DNA of 64,000 nucleotides from Ga0077548 sp035440445 (GCA_035440445.1 DAORMJ010000005.1:101258-165257), one strand, 5' to 3'; shown: positions 8,730 through 18,315, counted from the stretch's first letter. A program made the numbers and translations. Notes: generated by a model not told the origin, from the sequence alone.

Positions 8730-9914
8730 ATGAAATTCTCAAGCAAGCTTACCGAAGAAGAGCGCGAGTGTGTGGAAGTCGCAACACGTTTCGCGCGTGA
8801 GCGGCTGGCTCCCAAGTATTTGGAAAGCGAAAATTCCGGCGTAATCGATCGCGGCCTGCTCAAGGAAATGGGTAGACTCGGCCTGATCGGTAGCGACCTT
8901 GCAGTCGAACACGGCGGCTCAGGTTTGAGTAGCTTCGTTACCGGGGCTTTGATCGAGACCATCGGATACGCCGACATCAACGTAGCCTATGTTCCGTTGC
9001 TGGCCTCATTGCTTGGTGACGTATTGGCGCGGCATGCCACACCCGATGTGGCCAAGCACTGGTTGCCAAAGACAGTATCCGGCGAAGCCATTCTCGCCCT
9101 TGGCTTGACGGAGCCGCGCGGCGGCTCCGATGCGGCGAGCCTCACCACGACTGCACGCGCACACGGCAACGGTTTTCGCATCAATGGCGAAAAGACTTCT
9201 ATTTCCATGGCGGCTCAAGCCGACGCCGTGGTACTTTTTGCGCGCACCGGCGCTTTCGAAGACGGCGCGCGCGGCGTAAGTGGCTTCCTGGTGCCGCTCG
9301 ATAGTCCGGGAATCTCACGGACCGCTTTCAACGATGTCGGAGCGAGATCAGCCGGCCGCGGTTCGATTTTCTTCGATGACGTCTTTGTGCCTGCCGATCA
9401 CTTGCTCGGTGACGAAGGCCGCGGCTTCGTGCAAGTAATGCAAGGCTTCGACTATAGCCGCGCCCTCATAGGCTTACAGTGTGTAGGTGCAGCGCAGGCA
9501 TCGCTCGATGAGACATGGGCTTACGTTCAGGAGAGAGAGGCGTTCGGAGCCCCTATTGGCCGATACCAGGGTGTGACGTTTCCTTTGGCTGAAGCGGAGA
9601 CGATGATTGAGGCTACGCGGCAGCTCTGCCTGCATACCCTGAAGCTTCGCGATAATGGAATGCCGCACACGCGCGAAGCGGCCATGTGCAAATGGATGGG
9701 CCCGAAAGTCGCGCATGACGCGATTCATCAATGCCTGCTTACGTTCGGCCATTACGGCTACAGCATGGAAACCGCTCATCAGCAACGCATGCGTGACGTA
9801 ATGGGATTTGAGATTGGCGATGGCACAGCGCAGATCATGAAACTGATTATTGCGCGTACGAAGATCGGAAATATTGCTGCACAGCATCAACCGTTGAACG
9901 GCCACCGCAGCTAA
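8730..9914 (+). CDS. Acyl-CoA dehydrogenase
   Basis: A 394-residue FAD-dependent acyl-CoA dehydrogenase of normal length: helical N-domain, central beta-domain with LGLTEPRGGSDAASL and the NGEKTSIS strand, and a C-terminal helical domain. Where short-chain members carry the catalytic glutamate (EGT), this one reads GDGT with D364. As I recall, Asp at this site occurs in dehydrogenases of cyclohexane- and cyclohexene-carboxyl-CoA, so an alicyclic substrate is worth testing. It lies 22 bp after livF in the same operon. Confidence 0.9.
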   Translation: MKFSSKLTEEERECVEVATRFARERLAPKYLESENSGVIDRGLLKEMGRLGLIGSDLAVEHGGSGLSSFVTGALIETIGYADINVAYVPLLASLLGDVLARHATPDVAKHWLPKTVSGEAILALGLTEPRGGSDAASLTTTARAHGNGFRINGEKTSISMAAQADAVVLFARTGAFEDGARGVSGFLVPLDSPGISRTAFNDVGARSAGRGSIFFDDVFVPADHLLGDEGRGFVQVMQGFDYSRALIGLQCVGAAQASLDETWAYVQEREAFGAPIGRYQGVTFPLAEAETMIEATRQLCLHTLKLRDNGMPHTREAAMCKWMGPKVAHDAIHQCLLTFGHYGYSMETAHQQRMRDVMGFEIGDGTAQIMKLIIARTKIGNIAAQHQPLNGHRS

Positions 9915-10074
9915 AGTTCGACGTCGATCCCGCAGCCCAGGATAACTGCTATCGCTAGATTCTATGCCATTGTCCCGATGCGGCTGAGATAATCTCGTTC
10001 GCGCGTAACCGTCGGCTTTGGCCAAAGAATCTAATAAGCGTGACGATAGTTCCGAGCGGAGCATTATTCGGAAA

Positions 10075-10944
10075 ATGTCAGCGAGTATCCAACCTGCGTT
10101 TGACCCCGAGAAGCTGTTGCAGTTTCGGATCCCGGAAGTCCGGCAGCAATGGTCGTTACGCGATACGGCTTTCTACGCCCTATCAGTCGGCATGGCGCAA
10201 GACCCCATGGACCAGCGTCAGCTGCATTATGTGAACGCAGAACACCGTATGGTAACGATGCCATCGATGGCGGTGGTAATGGCGCATCCTGGATTCTGGC
10301 TCGGCAATCCCGCCACGACCGTCGATCCGTCGCGCGTTCTGCATGGTGAGCAGGAGATCACGCTGATGCGGCCGCTGCCGGCTGCAGCCAATATCCGCAG
10401 CAACACTAAAATCGTGTCACTTGTCGATAAGGGCCCTGGAAAAGCGGCAATCCTTTATACCGAGAAGCAGGTCTTCAACGAGGATAACGACGAGCTGCTC
10501 GCTACGACGGTCAACACGACCTTCCTGCGCGGTCTGGGTGGATTTGGTGGTGAAGGACGTGCACCGACCCAGGTGCACCGGATGCCGTCGGTGGCGCCAC
10601 AAGATGAAATTGAGCTCCAGACGCGGCTCGAGCAGGCGCTCTTCTACAGGTTGAACGGCGATTACAATGTGCTGCACTCGGACCCTGAATTCGCGAAAAA
10701 ATCCGGGTTCGAGCGGCCGATCCTGCATGGTCTCTGCACGTTCGGCGTAATCTGCCGCGCTCTTCTCGAGCGCTTCGCCGATTTCCAGTCGGAAAGATTG
10801 AAAGCGATGAAGCTGCGTTTCTCGGCGCCGGTTTATCCGGGCGAATCCATCCGCGTCGAAACCTGGAGTGATGGCTCCTTCCGGGCGTATGCGGTGGGCA
10901 GGGGCATTCTGGTTGCGGACTGCGGTCATGCACGCATCGAATAG
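10075..10944 (+). CDS. MaoC-family (R)-specific enoyl-CoA hydratase, double hot-dog
   Basis: A 289-residue protein resembling the hydratase-2 domain of peroxisomal multifunctional enzyme 2. The N-terminal hot-dog half is substrate-binding. The C-terminal half carries the catalytic Asp/His signature LNGDYNVLHSDPEFAKKSGF with D196 and H201. It hydrates trans-2-enoyl-CoA to the (3R)-hydroxy product. ATG 10075 fits the family start; the frame is open upstream but without a better site, and the Shine-Dalgarno is poor. A 160-bp gap before it shows nothing recognisable. The SDR at 13246 is the matching (3R)-hydroxyacyl-CoA dehydrogenase. Confidence 0.87.
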   Translation: MSASIQPAFDPEKLLQFRIPEVRQQWSLRDTAFYALSVGMAQDPMDQRQLHYVNAEHRMVTMPSMAVVMAHPGFWLGNPATTVDPSRVLHGEQEITLMRPLPAAANIRSNTKIVSLVDKGPGKAAILYTEKQVFNEDNDELLATTVNTTFLRGLGGFGGEGRAPTQVHRMPSVAPQDEIELQTRLEQALFYRLNGDYNVLHSDPEFAKKSGFERPILHGLCTFGVICRALLERFADFQSERLKAMKLRFSAPVYPGESIRVETWSDGSFRAYAVGRGILVADCGHARIE

Positions 10945-10975
10945 ATTTTTTAACGAAACACGCTAGAGCGCAGGA

Positions 10976-12076
10976 ATGTCGAATAGAACTTTGTCGACGC
11001 ATGCACCCGACGAGTCCGGAGAGCAGATCAGTCTGATCCGCGAAACAGCGGCGGCAGTCGCGGATCGTGAGAACTTGTCTCGGGTCAGGTCACTTCGCTT
11101 CACACTACCGGGATTTGATCGAAGCGCTCACCGGAAGATGGCAGAGCAGGGATGGATCGGCCTTGCTCTGGCAGAGGATCAGGGTGGAGCGGGATTCGGG
11201 ATCGCCGAATACGTCGCGCTGTGTGAAGAGCTAGGCGCCGGGCTTGTTCCGGAACCCTTCATCAGTGTCGATATGGCCGCGCGGCTGACCGGAAGCCAGC
11301 ATCGCAACGCAATCGTGGACGGCTCCCTGATCATGTTGCCTGCATATGAGGAGAACGAAGAGGTTGCCGCCGCCGACTATTACGATCAAACGGTTTTTCA
11401 AAACGGCAAAGTCACGGGAGAGAAGAAGTTTGTCTATATGGCCGGCGGCGCTGATGCCTTCATTGTTTCATCGAAGGATGGGCTTTATCTGGTTCGAGCC
11501 GATGCGCCCGGCGTGGAATTGCAAACCGAATTCACGCAGGACGGCGGCCATTTCGGCACGCTGAAACTGCAGGGGGCTCCCGCCGAACTTCTACAGGCGG
11601 ATTCCGATGAGGCATTTGACGTGGCCGCGCTTGGGGTGGCGGCCTACTTGCTCGGAATCATCGAGGCGTCCTTAGCGATGACCAAGGCTTATCTCGGGAT
11701 GCGCAAACAATTCGGCGTCAGCATTGGCTCCTTTCAGGCTCTGCGCCACAAGGTCGTTGATTTGAGCGTGCAGGCGGCATTGGCAAGAGCCAGCATTGAC
11801 AACGCGGTGTTAGTGATTTCGGGAGATGTACCGGCGACGCAGAAAGCAATCGCGGTTTCGAGAGCCAAGATCCGCGCGGCCGATGCGGCCATGTTGGTAA
11901 CCCGGCAGTCTGTGCAGATGCACGGCGCAATCGGATTTACCGACGAAGCCGATATCGGGCTTTATCTCCGAAAAGCGATGGTGATGGTCACGCAATTCGG
12001 ATCGACGAAATTTCACCGGTGGCGTTATGCGGACCTTTTTGGCGCTGCGCAGAATAGTACAGAGAACCACACATGA
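10976..12076 (+). CDS. Acyl-CoA dehydrogenase, probable non-catalytic partner subunit
   Basis: A 366-residue acyl-CoA dehydrogenase-fold protein with an N-terminal GWIGLALAEDQGGAGFG segment and a C-terminal IGFTDEADIGLYLRKA. The mid-domain is shortened and the catalytic EGT/GGT motif near the C-terminus is absent (FGSTKFHRWR instead). It overlaps the next dehydrogenase gene by 4 bp (ATGA). Paired dehydrogenase genes of this kind form heterotetramers in steroid side-chain oxidation (FadE28/FadE29 type), one subunit supplying the base and the other helping bind FAD. That comparison is inference. Confidence 0.87.
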   Translation: MSNRTLSTHAPDESGEQISLIRETAAAVADRENLSRVRSLRFTLPGFDRSAHRKMAEQGWIGLALAEDQGGAGFGIAEYVALCEELGAGLVPEPFISVDMAARLTGSQHRNAIVDGSLIMLPAYEENEEVAAADYYDQTVFQNGKVTGEKKFVYMAGGADAFIVSSKDGLYLVRADAPGVELQTEFTQDGGHFGTLKLQGAPAELLQADSDEAFDVAALGVAAYLLGIIEASLAMTKAYLGMRKQFGVSIGSFQALRHKVVDLSVQAALARASIDNAVLVISGDVPATQKAIAVSRAKIRAADAAMLVTRQSVQMHGAIGFTDEADIGLYLRKAMVMVTQFGSTKFHRWRYADLFGAAQNSTENHT

Positions 12077-13227
12077 GCGAGTTCTACAGGGAGGATTTCA
12101 ACGCGCTGTCGGACGATGAGTTTCGATCGCTTGCAGGTAGATTCCTCGAGGCGGCGCATCCTGCTCGCTTGCGCGATCCTGACAAGCGGCTGCACTGGAG
12201 CGATGCGAAGGACTGGTACTTCGCGCTTTCCAAGCACGGTTGGCTTGCGCCTGCCTGGCCGAAACAATACGGGGGAATGGGCCTGACGCCGGCAAAGCAA
12301 CTCATCTACCTCGATGAGTTCGAACGATTTGGTGCTGCCCGAAATCCGGATCACGGCATTATTCTGCTGGGGCCGTTGCTTATCCGCTATGGTTCGGAGG
12401 AACAGAAAGCGTTCTTTCTTCCGAAAATCTTGTCTGGAGAGCACATCTGGTGTCAGGGCTATAGCGAGCCGAATGCAGGATCGGACCTTGCCAGCCTGCG
12501 GACCAAGGCGGTTTTGGAAGGGGACGAGTGGGTCATCAATGGTCAAAAGACCTGGACGACTCTGGCGCAGGATGCAAACTGGATTTTTCTCCTTGTTCGC
12601 ACGGATTCGAGCGTTCGCAAGCAGGAGGGTATCAGCTTTCTGCTCGTGCCCATGACGTCGAAAGGCGTAACCGTTCGCCCAATCCGGAACCTCGATCTTC
12701 ACGACGAATTCAGCGAAGTATTCTTCGAGAACGTGCGCGTGCCACGCGATCATCTCGTCGGTGAGGTGAACCAGGGCTGGAAGATGGCCCGGGCATTGCT
12801 TGGGTTCGAGCGAATTTTCTTGGGATCTCCTCGTCAGTCCAACTACGCGCTCGTGCGATTGAGACAATTGGCGCAGGCAACCGGTCAGTGGAATGATCCC
12901 GTGTTTCGAGAGAAGTACCTCCAGTTCAATCGTGATCTGGAAGACCACAAGGCACTTTTTGAGGTGTTTGCCGCACGGCTTCGGCGCGGTGAGGATCTTG
13001 GTCCAGATGTTTCCATGCTGAAGGTCCACCAAAGCGAAATGTTCCAGCGCATCACAGATCTTATGATGGAGATTGCCGCGGAGCGGGGTGCCTTGATGGA
13101 AACCGGTAAGAAGGAAGTAAATGCGGCAAGACTTTTTCTGAATGCTCGGCCAGCGACGATCTATGGCGGCAGCTCGGAAATTCAGCGCGATATTCTCGCC
13201 AGGCATTTTCTCGGTTCATCGAATTAG
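12073..13227 (+). CDS. Acyl-CoA dehydrogenase
   Basis: A 384-residue acyl-CoA dehydrogenase, coupled to the previous gene by an ATGA overlap. It has the family elements QGYSEPNAGSDLASL, the WVINGQKTWTT strand and the C-terminal IYGGSSEIQRDILAR. The Gly at the classical EGT site means the catalytic base must lie elsewhere, as in isovaleryl- and long-chain-type enzymes; the glutamate in LLGFERIFLG is the likely candidate. It probably forms a complex with the 10976 product. Confidence 0.9.
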   Translation: MSEFYREDFNALSDDEFRSLAGRFLEAAHPARLRDPDKRLHWSDAKDWYFALSKHGWLAPAWPKQYGGMGLTPAKQLIYLDEFERFGAARNPDHGIILLGPLLIRYGSEEQKAFFLPKILSGEHIWCQGYSEPNAGSDLASLRTKAVLEGDEWVINGQKTWTTLAQDANWIFLLVRTDSSVRKQEGISFLLVPMTSKGVTVRPIRNLDLHDEFSEVFFENVRVPRDHLVGEVNQGWKMARALLGFERIFLGSPRQSNYALVRLRQLAQATGQWNDPVFREKYLQFNRDLEDHKALFEVFAARLRRGEDLGPDVSMLKVHQSEMFQRITDLMMEIAAERGALMETGKKEVNAARLFLNARPATIYGGSSEIQRDILARHFLGSSN

Positions 13228-13245
13228 GATTGTTCGGAGCTAAAA

Positions 13246-14154
13246 ATGACTCTGCAAGGAAAGGTTGTTGTTGTGACCGGCGCGGGGGGAGGCATCGGCC
13301 GGGCGATTGCCGTGGCGATGGCCGATGCCGGCGCCAAGGTTGTCGTCAATGACATCGGCGTTTCATTGGCAGGTGAGGGAGGCTCCGCCACTCCAGGCGA
13401 GGAAACCTGCGAGATCATTCGCTCCAAAGGCGGCGCTGCAGTCGCAAACGCCGATAGCGTGGCGGATTGGGATAGCGCCCAGAAGATCATTCAATGCGCG
13501 GTCGATACCTTCGGATGTGTTGATGTTGTCGTAAACAATGCCGGCATTCTCCGCGATGTGATGTTTCATAAAATGGCCCCGCAGGACTGGAATGCGGTCG
13601 TGAACGTCCATCTGAACGGGACATTCTATGTTAGCCGCGCGGCAGCAGGGTTCTTTCGCGAGCAGAATTCAGGCGCCTATGTCCACACTACCAGCACCTC
13701 GGGGCTGATTGGCAATTTCGGACAAGCGAATTATTCCGCGGCGAAGCTAGGTATCGTCGCACTTTCGAAGTCCATTGCTTTAGATATGCAACGCTACAAC
13801 GTACGTTCGAATTGCATTGCGCCATTCGCTTGGAGCCGTATGACCAATGCGATTCCCGCGCATACCCCGGAAGAACGGGAGCGTGTCAGACGCTTTGCGG
13901 AGATGGTGCCGGAGAAGAACGCACCGCTCGCGGTTTTTCTGGCTTCCAACCAGGCGGCAAAGGTCAATGGCCAAGTATTTGCAACGCGAAACAACGAAAT
14001 ATTTCTGATGAGCCAGAGCCGCCCCGTGCGCTCGGTGCACAGGGCCGAGGGCTGGACTCCCGAAAGTGTAGCCGAGCAGGCGGCTCCGGCGCTGATGGCC
14101 TCTTTCGTCCCGCTTGAGCGGAGCGCGGAAGTCTTCAACTGGAACCCAGTCTGA
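13246..14154 (+). CDS. Short-chain dehydrogenase, MFE-2-like (3R)-hydroxyacyl-CoA dehydrogenase
   Basis: A 302-residue SDR that oxidises a 3-hydroxyacyl-CoA with NAD(P)+. The dinucleotide motif is TGAGGGIG (11-18) and the active site is Y163-x3-K167 in NYSAAKLG. Features typical of the dehydrogenase part of multifunctional enzyme 2 include VVVNDIGVSLAGEG and a C-terminal extension beyond the SDR core ending in FNWNPV. With the MaoC protein at 10075 it rebuilds MFE-2 as two genes, pointing to beta-oxidation through the R-hydroxy isomer. Confidence 0.9.
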   Translation: MTLQGKVVVVTGAGGGIGRAIAVAMADAGAKVVVNDIGVSLAGEGGSATPGEETCEIIRSKGGAAVANADSVADWDSAQKIIQCAVDTFGCVDVVVNNAGILRDVMFHKMAPQDWNAVVNVHLNGTFYVSRAAAGFFREQNSGAYVHTTSTSGLIGNFGQANYSAAKLGIVALSKSIALDMQRYNVRSNCIAPFAWSRMTNAIPAHTPEERERVRRFAEMVPEKNAPLAVFLASNQAAKVNGQVFATRNNEIFLMSQSRPVRSVHRAEGWTPESVAEQAAPALMASFVPLERSAEVFNWNPV

Positions 14155-14203
14155 CGATCGGAAACGATCGGCAACACCAGATGCCTTTGCGCAGGAAATT
14201 GAG

Positions 14204-15400
14204 ATGAAACGAGCAGCTATCGTCGGCCCGGTGCGAACTCCGGTGGGAACATTTGGCGGATCGTTACGGAGCCTGCCGGCCGAAGAGCTCGCGACCGTCG
14301 TCATAAAGGAGCTGATAAATCGAACGAAAGTCGATCCGGAGCGGATTGATGACGTGGTGTTCGCGCAGTCCTATGCCAACAGCGAAGCGCCCTGCATCGG
14401 CCGCTGGGCGGCATTGAACGCCGGATTGCCAATTGGTGTCCCGGGCATGCAACTCGATCGCCGTTGTGGCGGGGGTCTGCAAGCTATCGTTACCGCTGCC
14501 ATGATGGTCCAATCGGGAGCCTGCGACGTTGTGCTGGCCGGCGGCACCGAAAGCATGAGCAATATCGAGTATTACACCACGGGCATGCGATGGGGTGCGC
14601 GAGCAGGCTCCGTCCAGCTTTACGATAGGCTCGACCGTGGTCGCGAAAGATCACAGCCGGTCGACCGATTTGGCTCCATATCCGGAATGATCGAGACGGC
14701 CGAGAACCTGGCCAAGAAGTATTCAATCACGCGTGAAGAAGCGGATGCTTATGCTGTAGGAAGCCATCAATGCGCCGCTGCGGCGAGGTCTGCTGGCAAA
14801 TTCGATGACGAGATCGTGTCCGTCAGTGTTCCCCAAAGGAAGGGCGATAGCATGGTCGTATCCAAAGATGAGGGGATTCGCGAAGATGCCAGCGTCGACA
14901 CATTGGCCAAGCTCCGGGTGCTCATGAAGGGCGGTACCGTTACCGCAGGAAATTCCAGCCAGCAGAACGATGCCGCTGCTGCGTGCCTTGTTGTGGCCGA
15001 GGACCAACTCGCTCAACTAGGACTCAACCCGATTGGGTTCGTTGTCGGCTGGGCTGCCGCTGGCTGCCATCCGGCAACGATGGGAATTGGACCGGTTCCG
15101 GCCGTAAGCAGGGTAATGGATCGGACAAGCATGACGCTTGCGCAGATGGATCTGGTGGAACTCAACGAGGCGTTTGCCTGTCAGGTATTGGCCGTTCTCA
15201 AGGAATGGAAGGATTTCGACCGGTCCAGATTGAACGTCAACGGATCTGGAATTTCGCTTGGTCATCCTATCGGTGCAAGCGGCGCAAGGATTGCGACGAC
15301 GCTGCTGCATGAACTTCGTCGTTCGAATAAGCGCTATGGCCTAGAGACGATGTGTGTCGGTGGTGGTCAGGGTCTTGCCGCAATTTTTGAGCGGGCGTAA
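14204..15400 (+). CDS. Acetyl-CoA C-acyltransferase (thiolase)
   Basis: A 398-residue thiolase that cleaves a 3-ketoacyl-CoA. The nucleophile is C88 in RRCGGGLQA; NEAFACQ, GSGISLGHPIGASGAR and the second cysteine in CVGGGQG are present. ATG 14204 is preceded by AGGAAATTGAG and starts with the family's KRAAIVGPVRTPVG. The frame is open back into the SDR gene but that extension is not conserved in kind. It closes the beta-oxidation cycle of this operon. Confidence 0.93.
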   Translation: MKRAAIVGPVRTPVGTFGGSLRSLPAEELATVVIKELINRTKVDPERIDDVVFAQSYANSEAPCIGRWAALNAGLPIGVPGMQLDRRCGGGLQAIVTAAMMVQSGACDVVLAGGTESMSNIEYYTTGMRWGARAGSVQLYDRLDRGRERSQPVDRFGSISGMIETAENLAKKYSITREEADAYAVGSHQCAAAARSAGKFDDEIVSVSVPQRKGDSMVVSKDEGIREDASVDTLAKLRVLMKGGTVTAGNSSQQNDAAAACLVVAEDQLAQLGLNPIGFVVGWAAAGCHPATMGIGPVPAVSRVMDRTSMTLAQMDLVELNEAFACQVLAVLKEWKDFDRSRLNVNGSGISLGHPIGASGARIATTLLHELRRSNKRYGLETMCVGGGQGLAAIFERA

Positions 15401-15414
15401 CTGGACGCGCTACC

Positions 15415-16671
15415 TTGAAAACTTTGCCGCTGGAGCAAATTCCGTTTTCGACTATCGTACGAGCGAGCGACGTTGTGGCCTGGGGGCAAGGTGCTGCCGA
15501 ACCGGAAGCGCTGACCGCAGAGCTCCTGCGTTGTCGCCATCGCATCGGTGCGTTCGAAGCGTTTATCGGAATGAGCTACGGCCAGACGCCGCAGCTCGAT
15601 CACTGTGATACGGTAAAATTCTCGTCTTATTGCGCGACCGGCAACAATCGAAAGCTTTCCGAAGCCGATCGCCTGGAGATTTATCCGTGCCATTACTCGA
15701 GTTTGACGGATTTGCTCAAGGCGCGCGTCAGAGTTCTATTGCTGCAAGTCGCGCCGACCGACCGGCAGGATATCTACAGCCTTAGCCTCGCGCAGGACTA
15801 TCTTGCGCCGTTGGTGAAGAGCGCGGCTGTTGTGATAGCTGAAATCAACGATAAAGCGCCTGCGACTTTCGGCGAAACCGAAATTCACACATCCGATATC
15901 GACTACGCCGTTCTGACGAGCCGCACCCCGATCACTGCGGGTGGAAGCCGTGGCGGTGATCCGGAAAGACGCATTGCGGAAATCATTGCGAGCCTCATCG
16001 ACGACGGCATGACCGTACAAACCGGTCTAGGAGCGATTCCAGAGCTTGTTATTGAGAAGCTGTCTTCGCATCGTGACCTCGGTGTCCATTCCGGTATCAT
16101 TGGCGATCAGATCGGAAACCTGATGAAGTCGGGTGCAGTCACGAATGCACGAAAGAGCATCGACCGCGGCGTGACTGTTACCGGTCAAATATTTGGATCC
16201 GCTGATCTTTACGAATTTACCGATAGAAATCCCGCAATATCTGTTCGATCGATCAATTACACGCATGCTCCGTCGGTTCTTTGTCAGCTGGAGAAATTTG
16301 CTGCAATCAACGCGGCGATCGAAGTCGACCTGACAGGCCAGATCAATGCGGAAATGGCGGGAGGCCGTTACGTCGGTGCCGTAGGCGGAGCTATGGACTT
16401 TATACGCGCTGCGCGCGCTTCTCCCGGCGGTCTTCCGATTATTGCGTTGCCGTCAGTAGTGCGAACTCAGAGTGGATTGCAGAGCAGAATTGTTGCGTCC
16501 TTAAACGGCCCCGTTAGTACGCCGAGAGCAGATGCGGCCGTCATTGTCACGGAACATGGCTATGCCGATCTGCGGGCTCTTTCGCTTCGCGAGAGGGCCA
16601 AAGCGCTCATTTCCATCGCGGCGCCGGAGTTTCGGGAGTCTCTCGACAGGGAATTTATGCTGGGCGCTTGA
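15415..16671 (+). CDS. Acetyl-CoA hydrolase/transferase family CoA-transferase
   Basis: A 418-residue protein of the 4-hydroxybutyrate/acetate CoA-transferase family, with DGMTVQTGLGAIPELV in the middle and VTEHGYADLRALSLRERA near the end, both characteristic. The only sensible start is TTG 15415, 14 bp after the thiolase stop; the next methionine would remove conserved sequence. It could move CoA between an end product and the incoming acid, or release CoA from a product. Which donor and acceptor is unknown. Confidence 0.88.
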   Translation: MKTLPLEQIPFSTIVRASDVVAWGQGAAEPEALTAELLRCRHRIGAFEAFIGMSYGQTPQLDHCDTVKFSSYCATGNNRKLSEADRLEIYPCHYSSLTDLLKARVRVLLLQVAPTDRQDIYSLSLAQDYLAPLVKSAAVVIAEINDKAPATFGETEIHTSDIDYAVLTSRTPITAGGSRGGDPERRIAEIIASLIDDGMTVQTGLGAIPELVIEKLSSHRDLGVHSGIIGDQIGNLMKSGAVTNARKSIDRGVTVTGQIFGSADLYEFTDRNPAISVRSINYTHAPSVLCQLEKFAAINAAIEVDLTGQINAEMAGGRYVGAVGGAMDFIRAARASPGGLPIIALPSVVRTQSGLQSRIVASLNGPVSTPRADAAVIVTEHGYADLRALSLRERAKALISIAAPEFRESLDREFMLGA

Positions 16672-16722
16672 GTAATCGTAATACCTAACAGTGAGTTGCT
16701 TGCGCTTTGGGAGAATAAATCG

Positions 16723-17604
16723 ATGACGGAGAAAGACGTGCTTCTGAGCTCGGAACTGTTAACGGCTTTTCCGGAGCTTTCGGACTGGCAGCCCAAGCCG
16801 CTCGAGTTTACTTCCGAAATCGATGCACGCAATGCGAATAGAATGGCAGCGCTTTTTGACCGGGCAGCGTTCGCGGTAGGCGATCCGATCCCCTTGTTGT
16901 GGCATTGGGCCTTCTTCCAGGAGCCCGCGAGCCAAAAAGAAATCGGGGCCGATGGACATCCGAAAAAAGGTGGGTTTCTTCCTCCAATTTCGTTGCCGCG
17001 CCGGATGTTTGCGGGAAGCAGATTATCTTTCCATCGGCCGCTGCGTGTCGGCGAAACCTACCAATACATTGCTCGTGTTGCCGATATCTCGCTAAAGCAG
17101 GGAAGGTCGGGAACGCTGGCTTTTGTGAGGATTGATCATAGCATTGTCGACAAGGATGGAGGCGCCTGCCTCGATGAAAATCAGGATGTTGTCTATCGCG
17201 GAGCATCCGCGGCTTCCCAACAATTGAATGCAGTTTCGAACAGCATCCAAGATTGGGACTGGGAAGAAAAGGTAGTGGCTGATCCAGTCATGCTGTTCCG
17301 CTATTCAGCCGTTACCTACAATGGACACCGCATTCATTATGACTTTCCTTATGCAACGCAAATTGAGGGATATCCCGGACTTGTTGTACACGGACCGTTG
17401 CTTGCAACCTTGATGACGAAGGCAATAAGCGAACGGATTCCTCATGCTCAGTTGAAAAAGTTCGAGTTTGCTGGAAAGTCACCGGTATTCGGTGGCAACG
17501 AGTTCAGCGTGGCCGTGCGCCGGCTACGAGATTCGAACAGCGTAGAATCTGCAGTGCTGAGCAACGGTATTATCGCAATGAGCGGTAAGGCCGAACTCGA
17601 ATAG
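16723..17604 (+). CDS. HTD2-like hydroxyacyl-thioester dehydratase (FAS1-like dehydratase domain)
   Basis: A 293-residue double hot-dog protein related to mitochondrial HTD2 and to mesaconyl-C4-CoA hydratase. Diagnostic segments are LPRRMFAGSRLSFHRPLRVGE in the first half and FRYSAVTYNGHRIHYDFPYA with YPGLVVHGPLLATLM in the second, where the catalytic His lies. ATG 16723 has GGGAGA 9 bp upstream; a TTG at 16696 is less likely. It would hydrate or dehydrate a branched or dicarboxylic acyl-CoA. Confidence 0.83.
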   Translation: MTEKDVLLSSELLTAFPELSDWQPKPLEFTSEIDARNANRMAALFDRAAFAVGDPIPLLWHWAFFQEPASQKEIGADGHPKKGGFLPPISLPRRMFAGSRLSFHRPLRVGETYQYIARVADISLKQGRSGTLAFVRIDHSIVDKDGGACLDENQDVVYRGASAASQQLNAVSNSIQDWDWEEKVVADPVMLFRYSAVTYNGHRIHYDFPYATQIEGYPGLVVHGPLLATLMTKAISERIPHAQLKKFEFAGKSPVFGGNEFSVAVRRLRDSNSVESAVLSNGIIAMSGKAELE

Positions 17605-17649
17605 CTCAATAACAGGACTCGATCTTATATCGAAGAGGCTAGGCTGTGC

Positions 17650-18315
17650 ATGACGACAGCATTGGATCAGATTCTAGAGTCTCGATTTAGTTGCCGGGCC
17701 TTTGTCGATCGACAAGTGCCCAGGCAAACGATTGAAAAGATTTTGACAGCGGCGCAAAGAACGCCATCTTGGTGCAATACACAACCGTGGCAGCTTATCC
17801 TAACAAGTGGTAATTCGACCCAAAAGTTTCGAGCAGCCTTTGCAGCACATTTGGCGACGAACCCAAAATTGCAGCCCGATATTCCGTTTCCGCAAGAGTA
17901 TCGCGGGATTTATCAAGATCGCCGCCGCGAATCTGGTTTTCAGCTTTACGCTGCACTGGGAATAAAGAGAGGAGATCGGGCAGCTTACGAATGCCAGACC
18001 CGCAAAAATTTCTCGTTCTTCGGCGCCCCGCATGTTGCTATTCTGACAACGGCCGAGGAGCTTGGCGTCTACGGGGCTGTAGACTGTGGAGCATATATCG
18101 GCGTATTCACGCTTGCCGCCTGCGAGCTCGGGGTTGCTACGATCCCGCAGGCAGCTCTTTCTGGCTACAGCGCTTTTATTCGAGAGTACTTTTCGGTTCC
18201 GGACGGCAGGAAAGTCGTCGCAGGCATCTCTTTTGGATATGCTGACGAGAGACATCCAGCTAACAGCTTCAGGACCAATCGCTCTTCTATCGACGCCGTG
18301 GTTGATTGGAAGTAG
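17650..18315 (+). CDS. Nitroreductase family FMN-dependent oxidoreductase
   Basis: A 221-residue nitroreductase-fold protein. The N-terminal SRFSCRAFVDRQVP and the PSWCNTQPWQLIL segment (FMN contact) are typical, as is the IGVFTLAACELGVATIPQ helix. It probably works as a dimer with FMN and NAD(P)H, reducing a nitro, quinone or enone group. It is the last gene of the catabolic operon; the mobile block begins about 50 bp downstream. Whether it belongs to the acid pathway is unclear. Confidence 0.88.
   Translation: MTTALDQILESRFSCRAFVDRQVPRQTIEKILTAAQRTPSWCNTQPWQLILTSGNSTQKFRAAFAAHLATNPKLQPDIPFPQEYRGIYQDRRRESGFQLYAALGIKRGDRAAYECQTRKNFSFFGAPHVAILTTAEELGVYGAVDCGAYIGVFTLAACELGVATIPQAALSGYSAFIREYFSVPDGRKVVAGISFGYADERHPANSFRTNRSSIDAVVDWK

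Noticed and set aside
12025..13206. 393-codon open frame on the minus strand
   Set aside because: Antisense shadow of the acyl-CoA dehydrogenase gene, low-complexity Arg-rich product.
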